From JAEUMG01 sp963805405 (lineage in GTDB: Bacteria; Pseudomonadota; Alphaproteobacteria; Rhizobiales; Aestuariivirgaceae), in contig CAWDUC010000020.1 of NCBI GenBank assembly GCA_963805405.1, positions 1,674,001 through 1,738,000 of the forward strand: DNA of 64,000 bases. The letters are read 5' to 3'. Positions 52,423 through 62,404 of the stretch are shown one piece after another. How positions within the stretch are numbered: position 1 is the first letter of the stretch; each line of letters opens with the position of its first letter. The notes under the pieces were generated by a model that worked only from the letters and a program-made list of their open reading frames with translations, was not told the DNA's origin and ran no database searches. The position numbers and the translations under genes are program-made.

Positions 52423-53574
52423 ATGACCCCGACCGAAACTTATCTCGACAGGCTGATCGCCTTTCCGACAGTGAGCCGCGACAGCAATCTCGATCTCATC
52501 GAGTATGTGCGCGAGACGTTCGACGGCTTCGGCATCGCGTCGCAACTGGTGCCGAGCGAGGATGGTCGCAAGGCCAATCTCTTCGCCACCATCGGGCCGA
52601 AGGACAAACCCGGCATCGTGCTTTCGGGTCATAGCGACGTCGTCCCTGTCGAAGGTCAGGAGTGGTCGAGCGATCCGTTCCGCATGGTGGAGCGGGACGG
52701 CAATTTCTATGGCCGGGGCAGCGCCGACATGAAGGGCTTCATCGCTGCCTGCATGGCCATGGCGCCGGCAGCGCTCAAGCGCGAACTCACGATTCCCATT
52801 CATTTCGCCTTCTCCTATGACGAAGAGGTCGGCTGCCTGGGGGTCAGGCGATTGATCAGTATGCTGAAGGATGTCGAGCCACGGCCGCGCATGGTGATCA
52901 TCGGCGAGCCGACTTCGATGCAAGCGGTCACTGCGCATAAGGGCAAGATTGGCAGGCGCGTCGTCGCTCATGGGCTCGAGGCGCATTCAAGCCTGGCGCC
53001 GATGGGAGTCAATGCGATCTACATGATCTCCGACCTCATCACGGAAATCCGCGCCGTCCAGGACGACATCGCGCGCAATGGCGTGCGCGACGGCGATTAC
53101 GAAGTCGCCTACACGACCTTGCATGTCGGCAAGATCAGTGGCGGCGAGGCGCTGAACATCGTGCCCAATCTTTGCCAGATGGATTACGAGGTGCGCCACC
53201 TCCCAATCGATGACGGGGAGGCGATCCTCGACCTGATCGAGGTGAAGGCCGAAGCCATTGCCAAACGAGCCCGCAAGATACATCCGCGGGCGCGCTTCGA
53301 GTTCACCAAGCTTCCGAGCTATCCCGCCCTCGATACGCCAGTCGACAGCGACGCCGTCAATTTCGTCCGCAGGCTGACGGGCGGCAACTCGACGGGCAAG
53401 ATCAGCTTCGGCACGGAGGGCGGGCTCTTCACGCGCGACCTTGGCGTGCCGGCGGTGGTGTGCGGGCCTGGTTCGATCGCGGTGGCGCACAAGCCCGACG
53501 AATACATCTCGCGCGACCAGCTCAACCAGTGCGATCTCATGCTGGGGCGTTTGATCGATGCATTGGCGGCGTAA
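52423..53574 (+). CDS. argE: Acetylornithine deacetylase (ArgE), M20 family
   Basis: A 383-residue M20A zinc hydrolase with LSGHSDVVPVEGQEW, YGRGSADMKGFIA (bridging Asp), FSYDEEVGCLG (catalytic Glu-Glu) and IIGEPTSMQAV; dimerisation domain with HGLEAHSS; C-terminal metal His in AVAHKPDEYI. Acetylornithine deacetylase is the usual assignment; related N-acyl amino acid deacylases share these motifs. Intact, ATG 52423, with no adjacent arginine genes. Confidence 0.9.
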   Translation: MTPTETYLDRLIAFPTVSRDSNLDLIEYVRETFDGFGIASQLVPSEDGRKANLFATIGPKDKPGIVLSGHSDVVPVEGQEWSSDPFRMVERDGNFYGRGSADMKGFIAACMAMAPAALKRELTIPIHFAFSYDEEVGCLGVRRLISMLKDVEPRPRMVIIGEPTSMQAVTAHKGKIGRRVVAHGLEAHSSLAPMGVNAIYMISDLITEIRAVQDDIARNGVRDGDYEVAYTTLHVGKISGGEALNIVPNLCQMDYEVRHLPIDDGEAILDLIEVKAEAIAKRARKIHPRARFEFTKLPSYPALDTPVDSDAVNFVRRLTGGNSTGKISFGTEGGLFTRDLGVPAVVCGPGSIAVAHKPDEYISRDQLNQCDLMLGRLIDALAA

Positions 53575-53833
53575 CATGTTAGTATTTAATCCCTAGATGG
53601 GCAGATTAATCATTGACAAAGTTCCTAATATGTTCCATATCAGCGGCAGACGTGCCGTGCCTACCGCTGATTGACATCGTGAATAGGAGGCCAGGATCGG
53701 GGCCCGAAATCCGATCCACTGCAGGAGGGCCCCGCAAGGGCGCGCCACCCGGGGAAGCGTTTGGCCGACGCGACTTCGACTGGCGGTCGGCCTCCGGGGC
53801 CCTGCCCTGCCTGCTTCGCACTTCGGTGGCACC

Positions 53834-54622
53834 ATGAGCGACACGCTGGCACAAGCAGCAAGGATCATTGCTCAGCGGCGCATTTCGCGAGAGGCGATCG
53901 ACCTGCCAGCCGCGCTCAGACCTGCAAACGAGGCCGGCGGCTACGCGCTCCAGGCCGCTGCCAATCGTATCCTTAGCGCTGACGGACTGGGGGTGCCGGC
54001 GGGTCACAAGATCGGCTGCACAACTCCGGTCATGCAGGCGTTTCTCGGAATCCATTCGCCGTGTTCCGGCGAGGTCTTCGCAGCGACGGTGGCGCATGAG
54101 CGAGCGAAATTGCTGGCGCAGAACTTTCGCCGGGTCGGCGTCGAGTGCGAGATCGTGGTCGAACTTGACCGCGACATTCCGCCCGAGGAAGCGCCCTTCA
54201 CGCGCGAGACTGTTGCGGATGCGGTCGGCGCTGTGATGGCCGGCATCGAGATCGTCGATGACCGCTATGCCGATTATCGAACCTTCGGCGTGCCAAGTCT
54301 GATCGGGGATAATTTCTTCAATGCCGGTTGCGTGCTCGGCAAGCCGGTTCGTGACTGGCGGCGCCTCGATCTTGCCGCCTTGAAAGGACGTACGCTGATC
54401 AACGGCATCGAGGTTGGGACCGGGCGCGGCGCGATGGTGCTTGGACATCCCCTGAACGCGCTCGCCTGGCTCGCCAATGCACGAGCGGCGCGTGGGCTTG
54501 GACTGGGGCGCGGCGAATTCGTGTTTCTCGGCAGCCTCGTCGAGACGAAATGGCTCTCGGCCGGCGATCATGTCCGCATCGAGATCGAGGAACTCGGCGA
54601 GGCAGAGATCGACGTCACTTGA
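53834..54622 (+). CDS. 2-keto-4-pentenoate hydratase/FAH-family enzyme
   Basis: A 262-residue MhpD-like protein: VPAGHKIGCTTPVMQAFLGI, metal Glu in CEIVVELDRDIP, VGAVMAGIEIVDDRYADYRT, and RGAMVLGHPLNALAWLANA. This fold hydrates 2-hydroxypenta-2,4-dienoate in meta-cleavage pathways or decarboxylates oxalocrotonate. Start ATG 53834 has only a weak ribosome site. Aromatic oxygenase genes lie 6 kb downstream on the other strand, so a shared pathway is possible but not operonic. The 256-bp gap before it holds no gene or strong signal I can support. Confidence 0.88.
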   Translation: MSDTLAQAARIIAQRRISREAIDLPAALRPANEAGGYALQAAANRILSADGLGVPAGHKIGCTTPVMQAFLGIHSPCSGEVFAATVAHERAKLLAQNFRRVGVECEIVVELDRDIPPEEAPFTRETVADAVGAVMAGIEIVDDRYADYRTFGVPSLIGDNFFNAGCVLGKPVRDWRRLDLAALKGRTLINGIEVGTGRGAMVLGHPLNALAWLANARAARGLGLGRGEFVFLGSLVETKWLSAGDHVRIEIEELGEAEIDVT

Positions 54623-54704
54623 TCTCCAAATGATGACGCGACGGCCGTCAAGTTGCGCGCCCCGGGAAGTTGCGGCACCTTTTGTCCGCACGGAGAGGTG
54701 AACG

Positions 54705-56575
54705 ATGGCTTGGATCAAAGCACTAAATGCGGCTCGCGCGGGATTGGTAGCAGGGGCGCTCTTCAGCGTCACCGTTCCGAGCTTCGGTCAGGAGGCTGGG
54801 GCGGCGGGGCGACACCGGTGTCGGCGCTCAGCAGCTCCAGGAGATGGATGTTGGGATCACCGCACTCCAAGTCCAAGTTGCCACCCTCACGGCGCGGCTT
54901 GAGCAACTGGAGAAGGACAAGGAAGGGCCGTTGACCGTCAAAGGCCCTTTCATCGTAAAGAATGCCCAGGGAACGGAGATATTTCGTGTGGACGCCGCGG
55001 GATCGGGCGGAGAGATGACGATCATCGGCGGCAATTCGCGCCTGGAGTTGGAAGCAGACAGCGCAGCCGCCTTGCGGCTCTCGGATTCTGCCAGTTCTGC
55101 GACGCTGACCACGGAAGGCGGATCGCACATCAATCTCAAGTCGGGCAATCGGCAGTTCTTTGCGGGGCCGAGTGACGGCAATATGATGCGTTGCCTTGAG
55201 GGACGGACGAACATCCGTCTCTCTGGTTGCAATACCCGGAAAGCCGCTTGTCGACGTCGATACCGGTGCGAGATCGGTGTCGATAGGGGCAACTGGCGCT
55301 GCCTTCGGATTAGCTATTCTGAAAGGAGATGAACCGCTCGCGGCGCTGGGCGATCCGGGCGACGGCATGACCTCGCTGCGCATTTATCAGAAAGGTTCCG
55401 GAGTAGCTTTGCAGGCAGGCCTTCACAAAAATGGTTTGCCGGGTTTCAGCGTTTGGGACGGCGAAAACCCGCTGGTACGCATCGAAAAGGCAGAAACCGG
55501 CGGGGGCGGCGGACAGGTCAAAGTATTCGACGGCGGCCAGCAGGTCGTGACGCTCGGCACAGTCGACAACAATATCGGCCTCCAGGTGAAGAAGGACAGT
55601 GACATCGTTTTCGCCGGCAAGTCAGCCGAGGGATCGGAATTCAGCCTCCAACAAGGCGCCGATAAAATCTTCAACGTCAATTCGGTCAATGGCGACCCGC
55701 GACTGACGCTGGCCAAGGATCAGGCGACGAACTGGAACATGTCGGCGGCTGACGGCCTTCAACTCGAAGGCAAGAAGGATGGCAAGACAGTCACTCTCGG
55801 CATCGGGTCGGCACTGAAAGGGCTGCTTCTTAAATCCGGCGAGAAGACAGAAACATTCATTGGCCAATTGCAGGATGGCACCAATGGCATGGCGATCTAT
55901 GGCAAGGGCGATACTGCCGTTCTCTCCGCAGCCGTCCTTGACGGGACACCAGGATTCCGCGTCCGATCGGACGCGGGCAAGGACATTGCCGCCATCATTG
56001 CCAAGGACAGAAAGGAAGGCGAGATAAAACTCTTCGACGGTTCAGGCGAGACCGTGAAGATGGGCGTGCTCGGGGGCTCCGGAACGCTCGCGCTGTCGAA
56101 GGGCGGCAAACCTACACTTACGCTCGGCCCCACCGAGGCCAAGGCAACGGCGGCTTTGCGGACCTACAATGGCGACAAGATGGTGCTTGCCGCCGGAACG
56201 GCGACAGGGGGAAATGGCGCTGTAATCGCGTTCGATGGCGCAGGCACCGCCGCGGCGGGCCTGGAAGGAGATCCTGGCACAGGTGGCGCCGTATACGTCC
56301 TGAGCAAGGGGCAGGTGGTTGCGTCAGTCAACAGTAACGACAGGCCGGGCGAAGAACTCGTCGTCGTCCGTAGCAATGCTGGCGCAGGTATCGCGTGGCT
56401 CGGAAACAGCGCGGGCAAAGGCGGCGAAGTCGTCGCCGCCAATCCGTCCGGCGGCGCCGTGTTTGCCGGGCGCTATCTCGCGGGCCAAGATGGTCCGGGA
56501 AATGCCTGCGTCGGGACAAACAAGGGGACGAAGTGCCTGGGCGTGGGCTTGACGGGCATGGAAGGCTTCCACTGA
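54705..56575 (+). CDS. Exported beta-repeat protein, two frameshifts
   Basis: About 623 residues. N-terminal signal peptide (LNAARAGLVAGALFSVTV, cleavage near SFGQ-EAG), a short coiled-coil-like stretch (LQVQVATLTARLEQLEKDKE), then a long series of approximately 40-45 residue repeats with G-rich turns and LTL/VKL strands (for example LRIYQKGSGVALQAGLHKNG, TLGIGSALKGLLLKSG). No cysteines apart from two near the C-terminus (GNACVGTNKGTKCLG). One inserted base near 54810 and another near 55218 break the frame; removing them joins all three segments. Predicted extracellular beta-solenoid or adhesin-like; no known family named. First of four exported-protein genes. Confidence 0.7.
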
Positions 56576-56585
56576 GGGTCGATCG

Positions 56586-57371
56586 ATGCGGTTGCAGGCA
56601 CAAATAGGTATTGGCTGCACGCGCCGTCATGTAGCGCTGTTCCTCACGCTCCTGCCTCTTGTCCTCTCACGCAAGGCCTGGGGCCAGGACGAGGAGCAGC
56701 AGCTTGGTCTCGAGCCGGACAATCCGCTCCAGCCAATCGCGGCGAAGTATCAATCGCTCGGCTCGTATCAGGACACGGGAACCGTCACCACGCGCTATCA
56801 ATGGCCGGAAACGCCGTTGCTTGAGGAGCAACACACTTTCGAAACGGCATTCCGCAGCCCGCGCAACTTCTACTTCCGGTTCGACGCCGATCCGGCGAGC
56901 GGCGGCGATGCCTATGTGATCTGGTGCGATGGCGGGCCGTTCCACAGTTGGTGGAAAGCGACCGGCACACACACCGTGCATGACAATGGCCAAGGTGCGG
57001 TTGCCTTTTTCGCGGGCCAGCAAGCTTCGAAGGATGCGGCCAATCTCGTGGCGCCATTCTTCTTTCCGCAGGCCGATCTGGTCGGGCCGAACTATCGCCT
57101 CATTCCGCCGGTGTCCGAAGAGCGAGACACAATCGACGGGAGATCCTATCGCAAGATTTCCGCCGCCGAGCGCGTGAGCGGCACGCAGACGCGCGAACAT
57201 CGACCATCGACAGTGTGGGTCGACGATGAAACGCTGCTCATTCGCAAGGTCCTGGTCGGCCCCGATGCCGGCAGCGATCCCAAGCTCATCGATGAGAAGA
57301 CGTTTCTCCTCGACCCGCAAGCCAATCCGGAGCTTCCGGATTCCCGTTTCACCTTCACACCACCGGAGTGA
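56586..57371 (+). CDS. Exported hypothetical protein (LolA-like or DUF-type), 261 residues
   Basis: N-terminal signal (TRRHVALFLTLLPLVLSRKA, cleavage near AWG-QDEE). The mature part has alternating strands with PLLEEQHTFETAFRSPRNFY, FRFDADPASGGDAYVIWCDG, VAPFFFPQADLVGPNYRL, TVWVDDETLLIRKVLVGPDA and RFTFTPPE at the end, a composition similar to LolA/DUF2092-type unclosed barrels that follow fatty or hydrophobic ligands. Four bases before the next gene's TTG start, so co-translated. Function unknown. Confidence 0.65.
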   Translation: MRLQAQIGIGCTRRHVALFLTLLPLVLSRKAWGQDEEQQLGLEPDNPLQPIAAKYQSLGSYQDTGTVTTRYQWPETPLLEEQHTFETAFRSPRNFYFRFDADPASGGDAYVIWCDGGPFHSWWKATGTHTVHDNGQGAVAFFAGQQASKDAANLVAPFFFPQADLVGPNYRLIPPVSEERDTIDGRSYRKISAAERVSGTQTREHRPSTVWVDDETLLIRKVLVGPDAGSDPKLIDEKTFLLDPQANPELPDSRFTFTPPE

Positions 57372-57374
57372 GAC

Positions 57375-59378
57375 TTGTCTAGAGGCATATCCGCGCGCGC
57401 GGCCGCGCTTGTTGCGGCCCTGGTCGGCCTGGTGGCGCTGCTTTCCGGCCTACATCCCAGTTTCGCCGATCCGCCTGCGCCGGCGGTGCTGATACTCGAT
57501 TCATCGGGAAGCATGACGGCGCGCCTGCCGGACGGGCAAATCAAGCTCGACGCAGCGCGCGACGTCATTGCCACGACGCTTGAATCCTGGCCGAAGGGCG
57601 GAGAAGTGGCGGTCGTGGCCTATGGGCACCGCCGCAAATCCGATTGCGCCGATATTGAAACCGTCGTTCCCCTCGGGCCCCTCGAGCCCAAGTCGATCGC
57701 CAGGACACTCAAGAAATTGCAAGGCCGCGGAAAGACGCCGCTCTCGCAATCGCTGATCCAGGCGGCGCAGCAATTGCCCAAGGGCGGGACGATCGTCCTC
57801 GTCAGCGACGGGATCGAAACCTGCGAGCATGACCCTTGCGAAGTGGCACGCGCATTGAAGGAAGCGCAAGCTTCGCTCATCATCCATATCGTCGGCTTCG
57901 GTTTGCAAAAAAGCGAGCTCGATCAACTTAAATGCATCGCAGACAATGCCGGCGGAAGAGTCTTCGACGCGCAGGATACCAAGCAGCTGACCGCAGCGCT
58001 GGCGACCGTGTCGAACGAAGTTGCAAAGCCGCCACCGCCGCAGCCCATTGAAGAACCAACCCCACCCAAACTTGCGGAGTCGACGCCGCCTCCGCCGCCT
58101 GCCCCCAAGGCCGAGCTACCGCGCGTGGTTCGGACCGAACTCGTCGCAATCGCGGGCGCGCTGGGAGAAATCACCGACACGCCGGTTCATTGGCAGGTGC
58201 GCGACGACAAGGGCGGCGAGGTCTATGATGGTGAAAGCCGCGCGCTTGTGCTCGATCTCATGCCTGGAAGCTATGCCGTCTCCACGCTGGCAGCGAATGC
58301 ACGCAATGATTCGCGAATCGAGGTGAAGGAAGGCCAGGGCCAAACATTCAAGATTGACCTCAAGGCCGGGCGGCTCGACCTCTCGCTCGCGTCCAACAAG
58401 ACTGCTGCAGCTTATACCGACCAGGAGACGAGCGGGATTGCCTGGACCATCGAGCCGAAAGACGGGCAAGGCGGCGTGACTGTTCCCCCACTTGCCCGGC
58501 CCGTTCTCCTTCTCGCTCCCGGCGCTTATCGCGTGACCGCCGCGCTCCAGGGTTTGGTGGCCAGCTCGGATGTAACAATCGACGCTGGCGCCGCAAGCTC
58601 CATTACACTCGATCTAAAGCTCGGTACGGTCGTGCTGGAGGCAATGCTGGAAGGCACAAGCGAGCCATTGACCGACGCCTCAATGGTCCGCTGGCGCCTC
58701 AGTAGCGGCGCGACGGCGAGCGCCATCGACGGCGAGGCGCGGCCGCGATTGACGCTTCCGGAAGGCAATTACTCCGTCGAACTTTCGATCGCCGGTTTCA
58801 CGATCTCGGCGAATGCCGAAGTGCGGGGCGGCGATGAAAAAGTCATTTCCGTTCCCGTGAAGGGCGGCACGCTTGTGCTCTCGGCTCAGCTTGGTCCGCA
58901 GTCACCGCCCTTGGAAGACTGGCGTGACACGACCTGGACGGTGACGCCGATCGAGGGTTTTGCGGGCGGTACGCCGCTCGAATTCCAGACAGCCGCGCCA
59001 TCCATGACGCTGCCGATCGGACGCTGGCAAATCTTGCTGAAGAGCGGAGCGGCGGTCTCCGAGAAAGAGATTTCCGTATCGCCCGGTTCCGATACCAAGC
59101 TTGTCGTCAACCTCGCCGCCGGACGGGCGACGATGCGCGCGCACCGCGAGGATGCCGCACAGCCCGCAAACATCGTATTCAGCGCAGTGGCCGTCGACCA
59201 GAGCGGCAATCCGACGGCGGACCCCGCCTTCGAGGCAGGTTCAAACGAGGAAATTTCAACCATCCTCCCCGGCGGCCGGTGGAAGATCACCGCTGATGAT
59301 TCGGATGGAAAGCATGGCGAGGCGACAATCGATCTGGCGATCGGCGAGGAGAAGACCGTCGACATCGTCCTGAAATGA
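57375..59378 (+). CDS. Exported von Willebrand A-domain protein with repeated beta modules
   Basis: A 667-residue protein. Signal segment (AAALVAALVGLVALLSGL), then residues ~36-205 form a vWA domain with the complete MIDAS Asp42-x-Ser-x-Ser (LDSSGSM), a later Thr in KTPLSQ and Asp in VSDGIE. A Pro-rich linker (PPPPQPIEEPTPPK) leads to about five approximately 85-residue beta modules, each ending in a PG/PEG-x-Y/W turn (PGSYAVS, PGAYRVT, EGNYSVE, IGRWQIL, GGRWKIT). It starts with TTG 57375 after GGAGTGA. Probably periplasmic or extracellular, binding a partner protein in a metal-dependent way; the nearby exported proteins are obvious candidates. Confidence 0.85.
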   Translation: MSRGISARAAALVAALVGLVALLSGLHPSFADPPAPAVLILDSSGSMTARLPDGQIKLDAARDVIATTLESWPKGGEVAVVAYGHRRKSDCADIETVVPLGPLEPKSIARTLKKLQGRGKTPLSQSLIQAAQQLPKGGTIVLVSDGIETCEHDPCEVARALKEAQASLIIHIVGFGLQKSELDQLKCIADNAGGRVFDAQDTKQLTAALATVSNEVAKPPPPQPIEEPTPPKLAESTPPPPPAPKAELPRVVRTELVAIAGALGEITDTPVHWQVRDDKGGEVYDGESRALVLDLMPGSYAVSTLAANARNDSRIEVKEGQGQTFKIDLKAGRLDLSLASNKTAAAYTDQETSGIAWTIEPKDGQGGVTVPPLARPVLLLAPGAYRVTAALQGLVASSDVTIDAGAASSITLDLKLGTVVLEAMLEGTSEPLTDASMVRWRLSSGATASAIDGEARPRLTLPEGNYSVELSIAGFTISANAEVRGGDEKVISVPVKGGTLVLSAQLGPQSPPLEDWRDTTWTVTPIEGFAGGTPLEFQTAAPSMTLPIGRWQILLKSGAAVSEKEISVSPGSDTKLVVNLAAGRATMRAHREDAAQPANIVFSAVAVDQSGNPTADPAFEAGSNEEISTILPGGRWKITADDSDGKHGEATIDLAIGEEKTVDIVLK

Positions 59379-59468
59379 ACCGCGACTTTTCTTAGATCGG
59401 GAACGAAATCCGGGCTTCAGCATTGAGGCTTTCCGAGGGTGGCGGACTGTCCTTTGCAGGAGGTGGAG

Positions 59469-59975
59469 ATGCGGGTAATTACGCTGGCGGGTGCTTTGAC
59501 TGCGATGACGGCTATCGCGCATGCCGAGTCCGAGAAGGCGATCACCATCGGTCCCTGGCAGATCGAAGCGAGTTTCACGCAAAGCGACAAGTTCGACCGC
59601 TGCGTGATGAGCCGTACCACCGAAGATGGAATAGAGACTCGTATTTCGCGCGACAAGGACGGCCTGACGCTGTCCATGAATTCGCCGCGATGGACACTGG
59701 ACAAGGGTAAGAAATACGAGGTCCAGTTCGCGGCCGGTTCCGTGGGTTGGAAGTCGGATGTTACTGCAATGGCGCACGCGGTGCAGGTCGGGCTTACGGA
59801 TCAAAAATTCAATGACGCGTTAAGGACTGCGGACCTTCTGGAGGTGCGCGGTGCGGGATCGACGATAAAGGTCTCGCTGGATAAGAGTGCCGCAGCCCTG
59901 TCGCGCCTCGATAGTTGCTATGAGACGAACATCAAGGCGGTCGAGACAAATCCGTTCGTGGCCCCGAGTCCGTAA
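59469..59975 (+). CDS. Exported hypothetical protein (invasion-associated-like), 168 residues
   Basis: ATG 59469 follows AGGAGGTGG. Signal peptide MRVITLAGALTAMTAIAHA, then a small beta protein with ITIGPWQIEASFTQSDKFDR, a Cys in DRCVMSRTT and C-terminal LSRLDSCYETNIK. The final block resembles proteins of the invasion-associated-locus-B type and other Hyphomicrobiales periplasmic proteins. Two cysteines could form a disulphide. Ninety bases after the vWA gene; likely same unit. Confidence 0.65.
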   Translation: MRVITLAGALTAMTAIAHAESEKAITIGPWQIEASFTQSDKFDRCVMSRTTEDGIETRISRDKDGLTLSMNSPRWTLDKGKKYEVQFAAGSVGWKSDVTAMAHAVQVGLTDQKFNDALRTADLLEVRGAGSTIKVSLDKSAAALSRLDSCYETNIKAVETNPFVAPSP

Positions 59976-60006
59976 TCCGCAACCTGCCCACAAAGGGGAG
60001 GAATTT

Positions 60007-60684
60007 TCATGGATCGCCTTTGACGCCGTAGCTTGGAGCTTTCGATGGATCGAGAGCGCGCATGAGATAGGCTTCCATCTGCGGTTCGTAGTCGATCCAC
60101 AATTTTCGCAACACCTTGACCGGATCATGATCCGCCCAGTCGCAGCGCAGATCGACAAGTGCGAAGCGCTGCTCGTGATGAACAAGCAGTGCCGCGGAAT
60201 GGATCGGCCCAGCCTCGCCGCCCGCCGCAACGCCGGCTTCCAGCGAGCGCAAAAGACGCTCGGCCAAATGGCGATTGGCATTCGCCGCGAAAGCATCGGT
60301 CATGGCGATCGGCACGCCCGCCGTCTTGAGAAGGTTTCCAGCGGCGATGCAGTCTTCACCTTCGGAGACGCCGTTGGTGCCGAGGATATGCGTACCGGTC
60401 CAGCTTCCGACCGAGCCGTTGGAATCAACCGCGATGAGTTGGCGGTAATTGATATTGGGGCGATCCTCGGTGACGCGCTCGATCGCATCGCGGGCCGAAT
60501 GGCCGGCTTCCATCTCGTTAAGAACGAGGCGGGCGAGATCGGGCTCGGTGACATTCTGCGTCGAAACCGCGCCAACGCCGGACCGCGCATGCGGGCAGCG
60601 CGCGCCAACGCAGATCGAGGACGTGGTGATGGCGACGCCGAACATGCCCGTACGGGCGCAACGGCCGGCAATTGAAAACGTCAT
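60007..60684 (-). CDS. DUF1028-family protein
   Basis: A 225-residue DUF1028 (Ntn-hydrolase-like) protein: MTFSIAGRCARTGMFGVAIT, QNVTEPDLARLVLNEMEAGH, QLIAVDSNGSVGSWTGTHIL and SEGEDCIAAGNLL. Its molecular function is not established. The start overlaps the Rieske-oxygenase stop as ATGA, so the two are coupled, which makes it a candidate accessory enzyme of the oxygenase pathway. Confidence 0.88.
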   Translation of the reverse strand: MTFSIAGRCARTGMFGVAITTSSICVGARCPHARSGVGAVSTQNVTEPDLARLVLNEMEAGHSARDAIERVTEDRPNINYRQLIAVDSNGSVGSWTGTHILGTNGVSEGEDCIAAGNLLKTAGVPIAMTDAFAANANRHLAERLLRSLEAGVAAGGEAGPIHSAALLVHHEQRFALVDLRCDWADHDPVKVLRKLWIDYEPQMEAYLMRALDPSKAPSYGVKGDP

Positions 60685-61857
60685 TCAGCGGCTTCCCTGA
60701 TGAGGCCCGATTCCGGGCCATTGAGTCGGCGGTCAAGATAACGGGCGAAATCATGCACCTCGCGCTCGAGCCAACTCAAGGGGCCAGGCCGGGCGAGCGG
60801 CGCGCGCGAGCCAACCGCGATGCCTTCGACTACGAATTTGTCCTCGGCATTGACCTTGTCGAAAAACGTAATGACTTCATCGAGCCATTGCGGACGCGTA
60901 TCGCCAAGCGCTGCATTGACCTCCGGCGCCAGCGCCAAGCCGAAGCGGATATGGACTTCCTCGACGCTCTTCGGGCGCAGGCTCAGGTACCACATGTGAT
61001 CGGGCGCCAATACATACATGTGCGAGGGGAAGACCGTCGGCATGACGGTCGTGTGAACGCCATTCGCCTTCAAGCCGCGTGTTGTTGGGATGAGCGCGGC
61101 CGTATTTGGCGTTCTCGTCCTTGACGAAGGTCTGCCACGTGAAGGCGTCATGCACCTTCTGCGGGAAGCCAACTGAATCAATCGGCATCCAGGCGCCGAC
61201 CGTCGCCTTGTGCGCGACGGGAAGATGATAGCCCTCCATGAAATTCTCAGTGAGGAGCTTCCAGTTGGTTTTCCAGACGTGATCCTGGCGCGCGACGGAC
61301 ACGTAATCTGCTAGACCATAGCGCGCGACATGCGGATCGAGTTCGGCCAGGAGCTTGGCAACCGGAGGCGCATCCTTGTTGAGCGTCACATAGATCCAGC
61401 CATGCCAGATCTCGGTCTTGAGTTCCGGCAGGCGATATCCCTTCTTGTCGAATTCGGGATCGCGATGGCCCATGTAGCCCGCGCCGATGACGCGGCCCTC
61501 GGTGTCGTACGTCCAGCCGTGATAGGGACAGGTGATGCGGCCGCAATTGCCGGTGTCTTCGAGCAGCGTCATCATCCGATGCAGGCAGACATTCGAGAAT
61601 GAGCGGATGCCGCCATCCTTGCCGCGGATGACAAAGATCGGCTGGTCGTTGATCTTATAAGTGATGTAGTCGCCCGGCTTGGGGATGTCGTCGGCGAGAC
61701 CCGGACAGAGCCAATCGGTTGCGAAGATGCGCTGGGCCTCGAGGGCATGGATCTCCGGCGATGAATAAATTGCCGGCGGTATGGTGAAGGCTTCCTCCAG
61801 CGGCGAACGTGCGACGTCGCGAAGCCCGGCGAGAAGGGAATCGGCACTGCTGTCCAT
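60681..61857 (-). CDS. Rieske non-haem iron oxygenase alpha subunit, one frameshift
   Basis: About 391 residues. The Rieske [2Fe-2S] site is CLH at residue ~85 (NVCLHRMMTLL) and CPYHGW about 20 residues later; the mononuclear iron site has NFMEGYHLPVAH with the conserved Asn, Glu, His and His. One extra base near 61083 shifts the frame after KYGRAHPN; the continuation TRGLKANGVHTTVMPTVFPS and IRFGLALAPEVNAALG completes the catalytic domain to the stop at 60681. ATG 61857 has a GGAG ribosome site. No ferredoxin reductase component is adjacent. Substrate is probably a quaternary ammonium, aromatic or phthalate-like compound. Confidence 0.9.
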
Positions 61858-61920
61858 GGCGTTTCTCCAATTCGGGCCGAATACCCTCACCCTCTCTCCG
61901 CGCTTGGGGTGCGAGGATCT

Positions 61921-62339
61921 TCAATCCGGAATGACGGCGGTGGCTTCAATCTCAACAATCCATTCGGGCCGTGCAAGCGCGGATATGACAAGACCGGTGG
62001 AACACGGGAAAGACGCCCTTCAGCCACTTGCCCATCTCCTGATAGACGGCCTCGCGATAGCGGATGTCGGTGAGATAGACGACGATGCGGCAGATGTGGT
62101 CGAGCGAGCCGCCCGATTCCTCCATCAGCATCTTGATATTGGCCATGGTCTTCGCCGTCTGGGCGTCGGCATCGCCGACATGCAGCGATTCGCGCGAGTC
62201 GAGATCCTGCGCGACCTGGCCGCGCAGGAAGACCATCGTGCCTTTGGCGACGACGGCCTGGCAAAGGTCATTGTCGAGCTTCTGCTCGGGATAGGTTTCT
62301 TTGGTGTTGAAGGGACGGATGCGCTTATGGGCGGTCATG
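61921..62339 (-). CDS. ridA: RidA-family enamine/imine deaminase, one frameshift
   Basis: About 139 residues from ATG 62339. Family blocks: FLRGQVAQDLDSRESLHVGD, AKTMANIKMLMEESGGSLDH, RIVVYLTDIRYREAVYQEMG. One extra G near 62004 breaks the frame at VFP; the restored tail is CSTGLVISALARPEWIVEIE, carrying the conserved Arg of RidA proteins. It lies 64 bp upstream of the oxygenase and 65 bp after the HpaB-like gene in a minus-strand series; probably removes reactive imines in that catabolic pathway. Confidence 0.85.
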
Positions 62340-62404
62340 GGAGTCCTTGGTCGCGTTGATGCGTGCAAACATAGCTTACGTCATGCCAGAAGGCAGCGCG
62401 ACAT

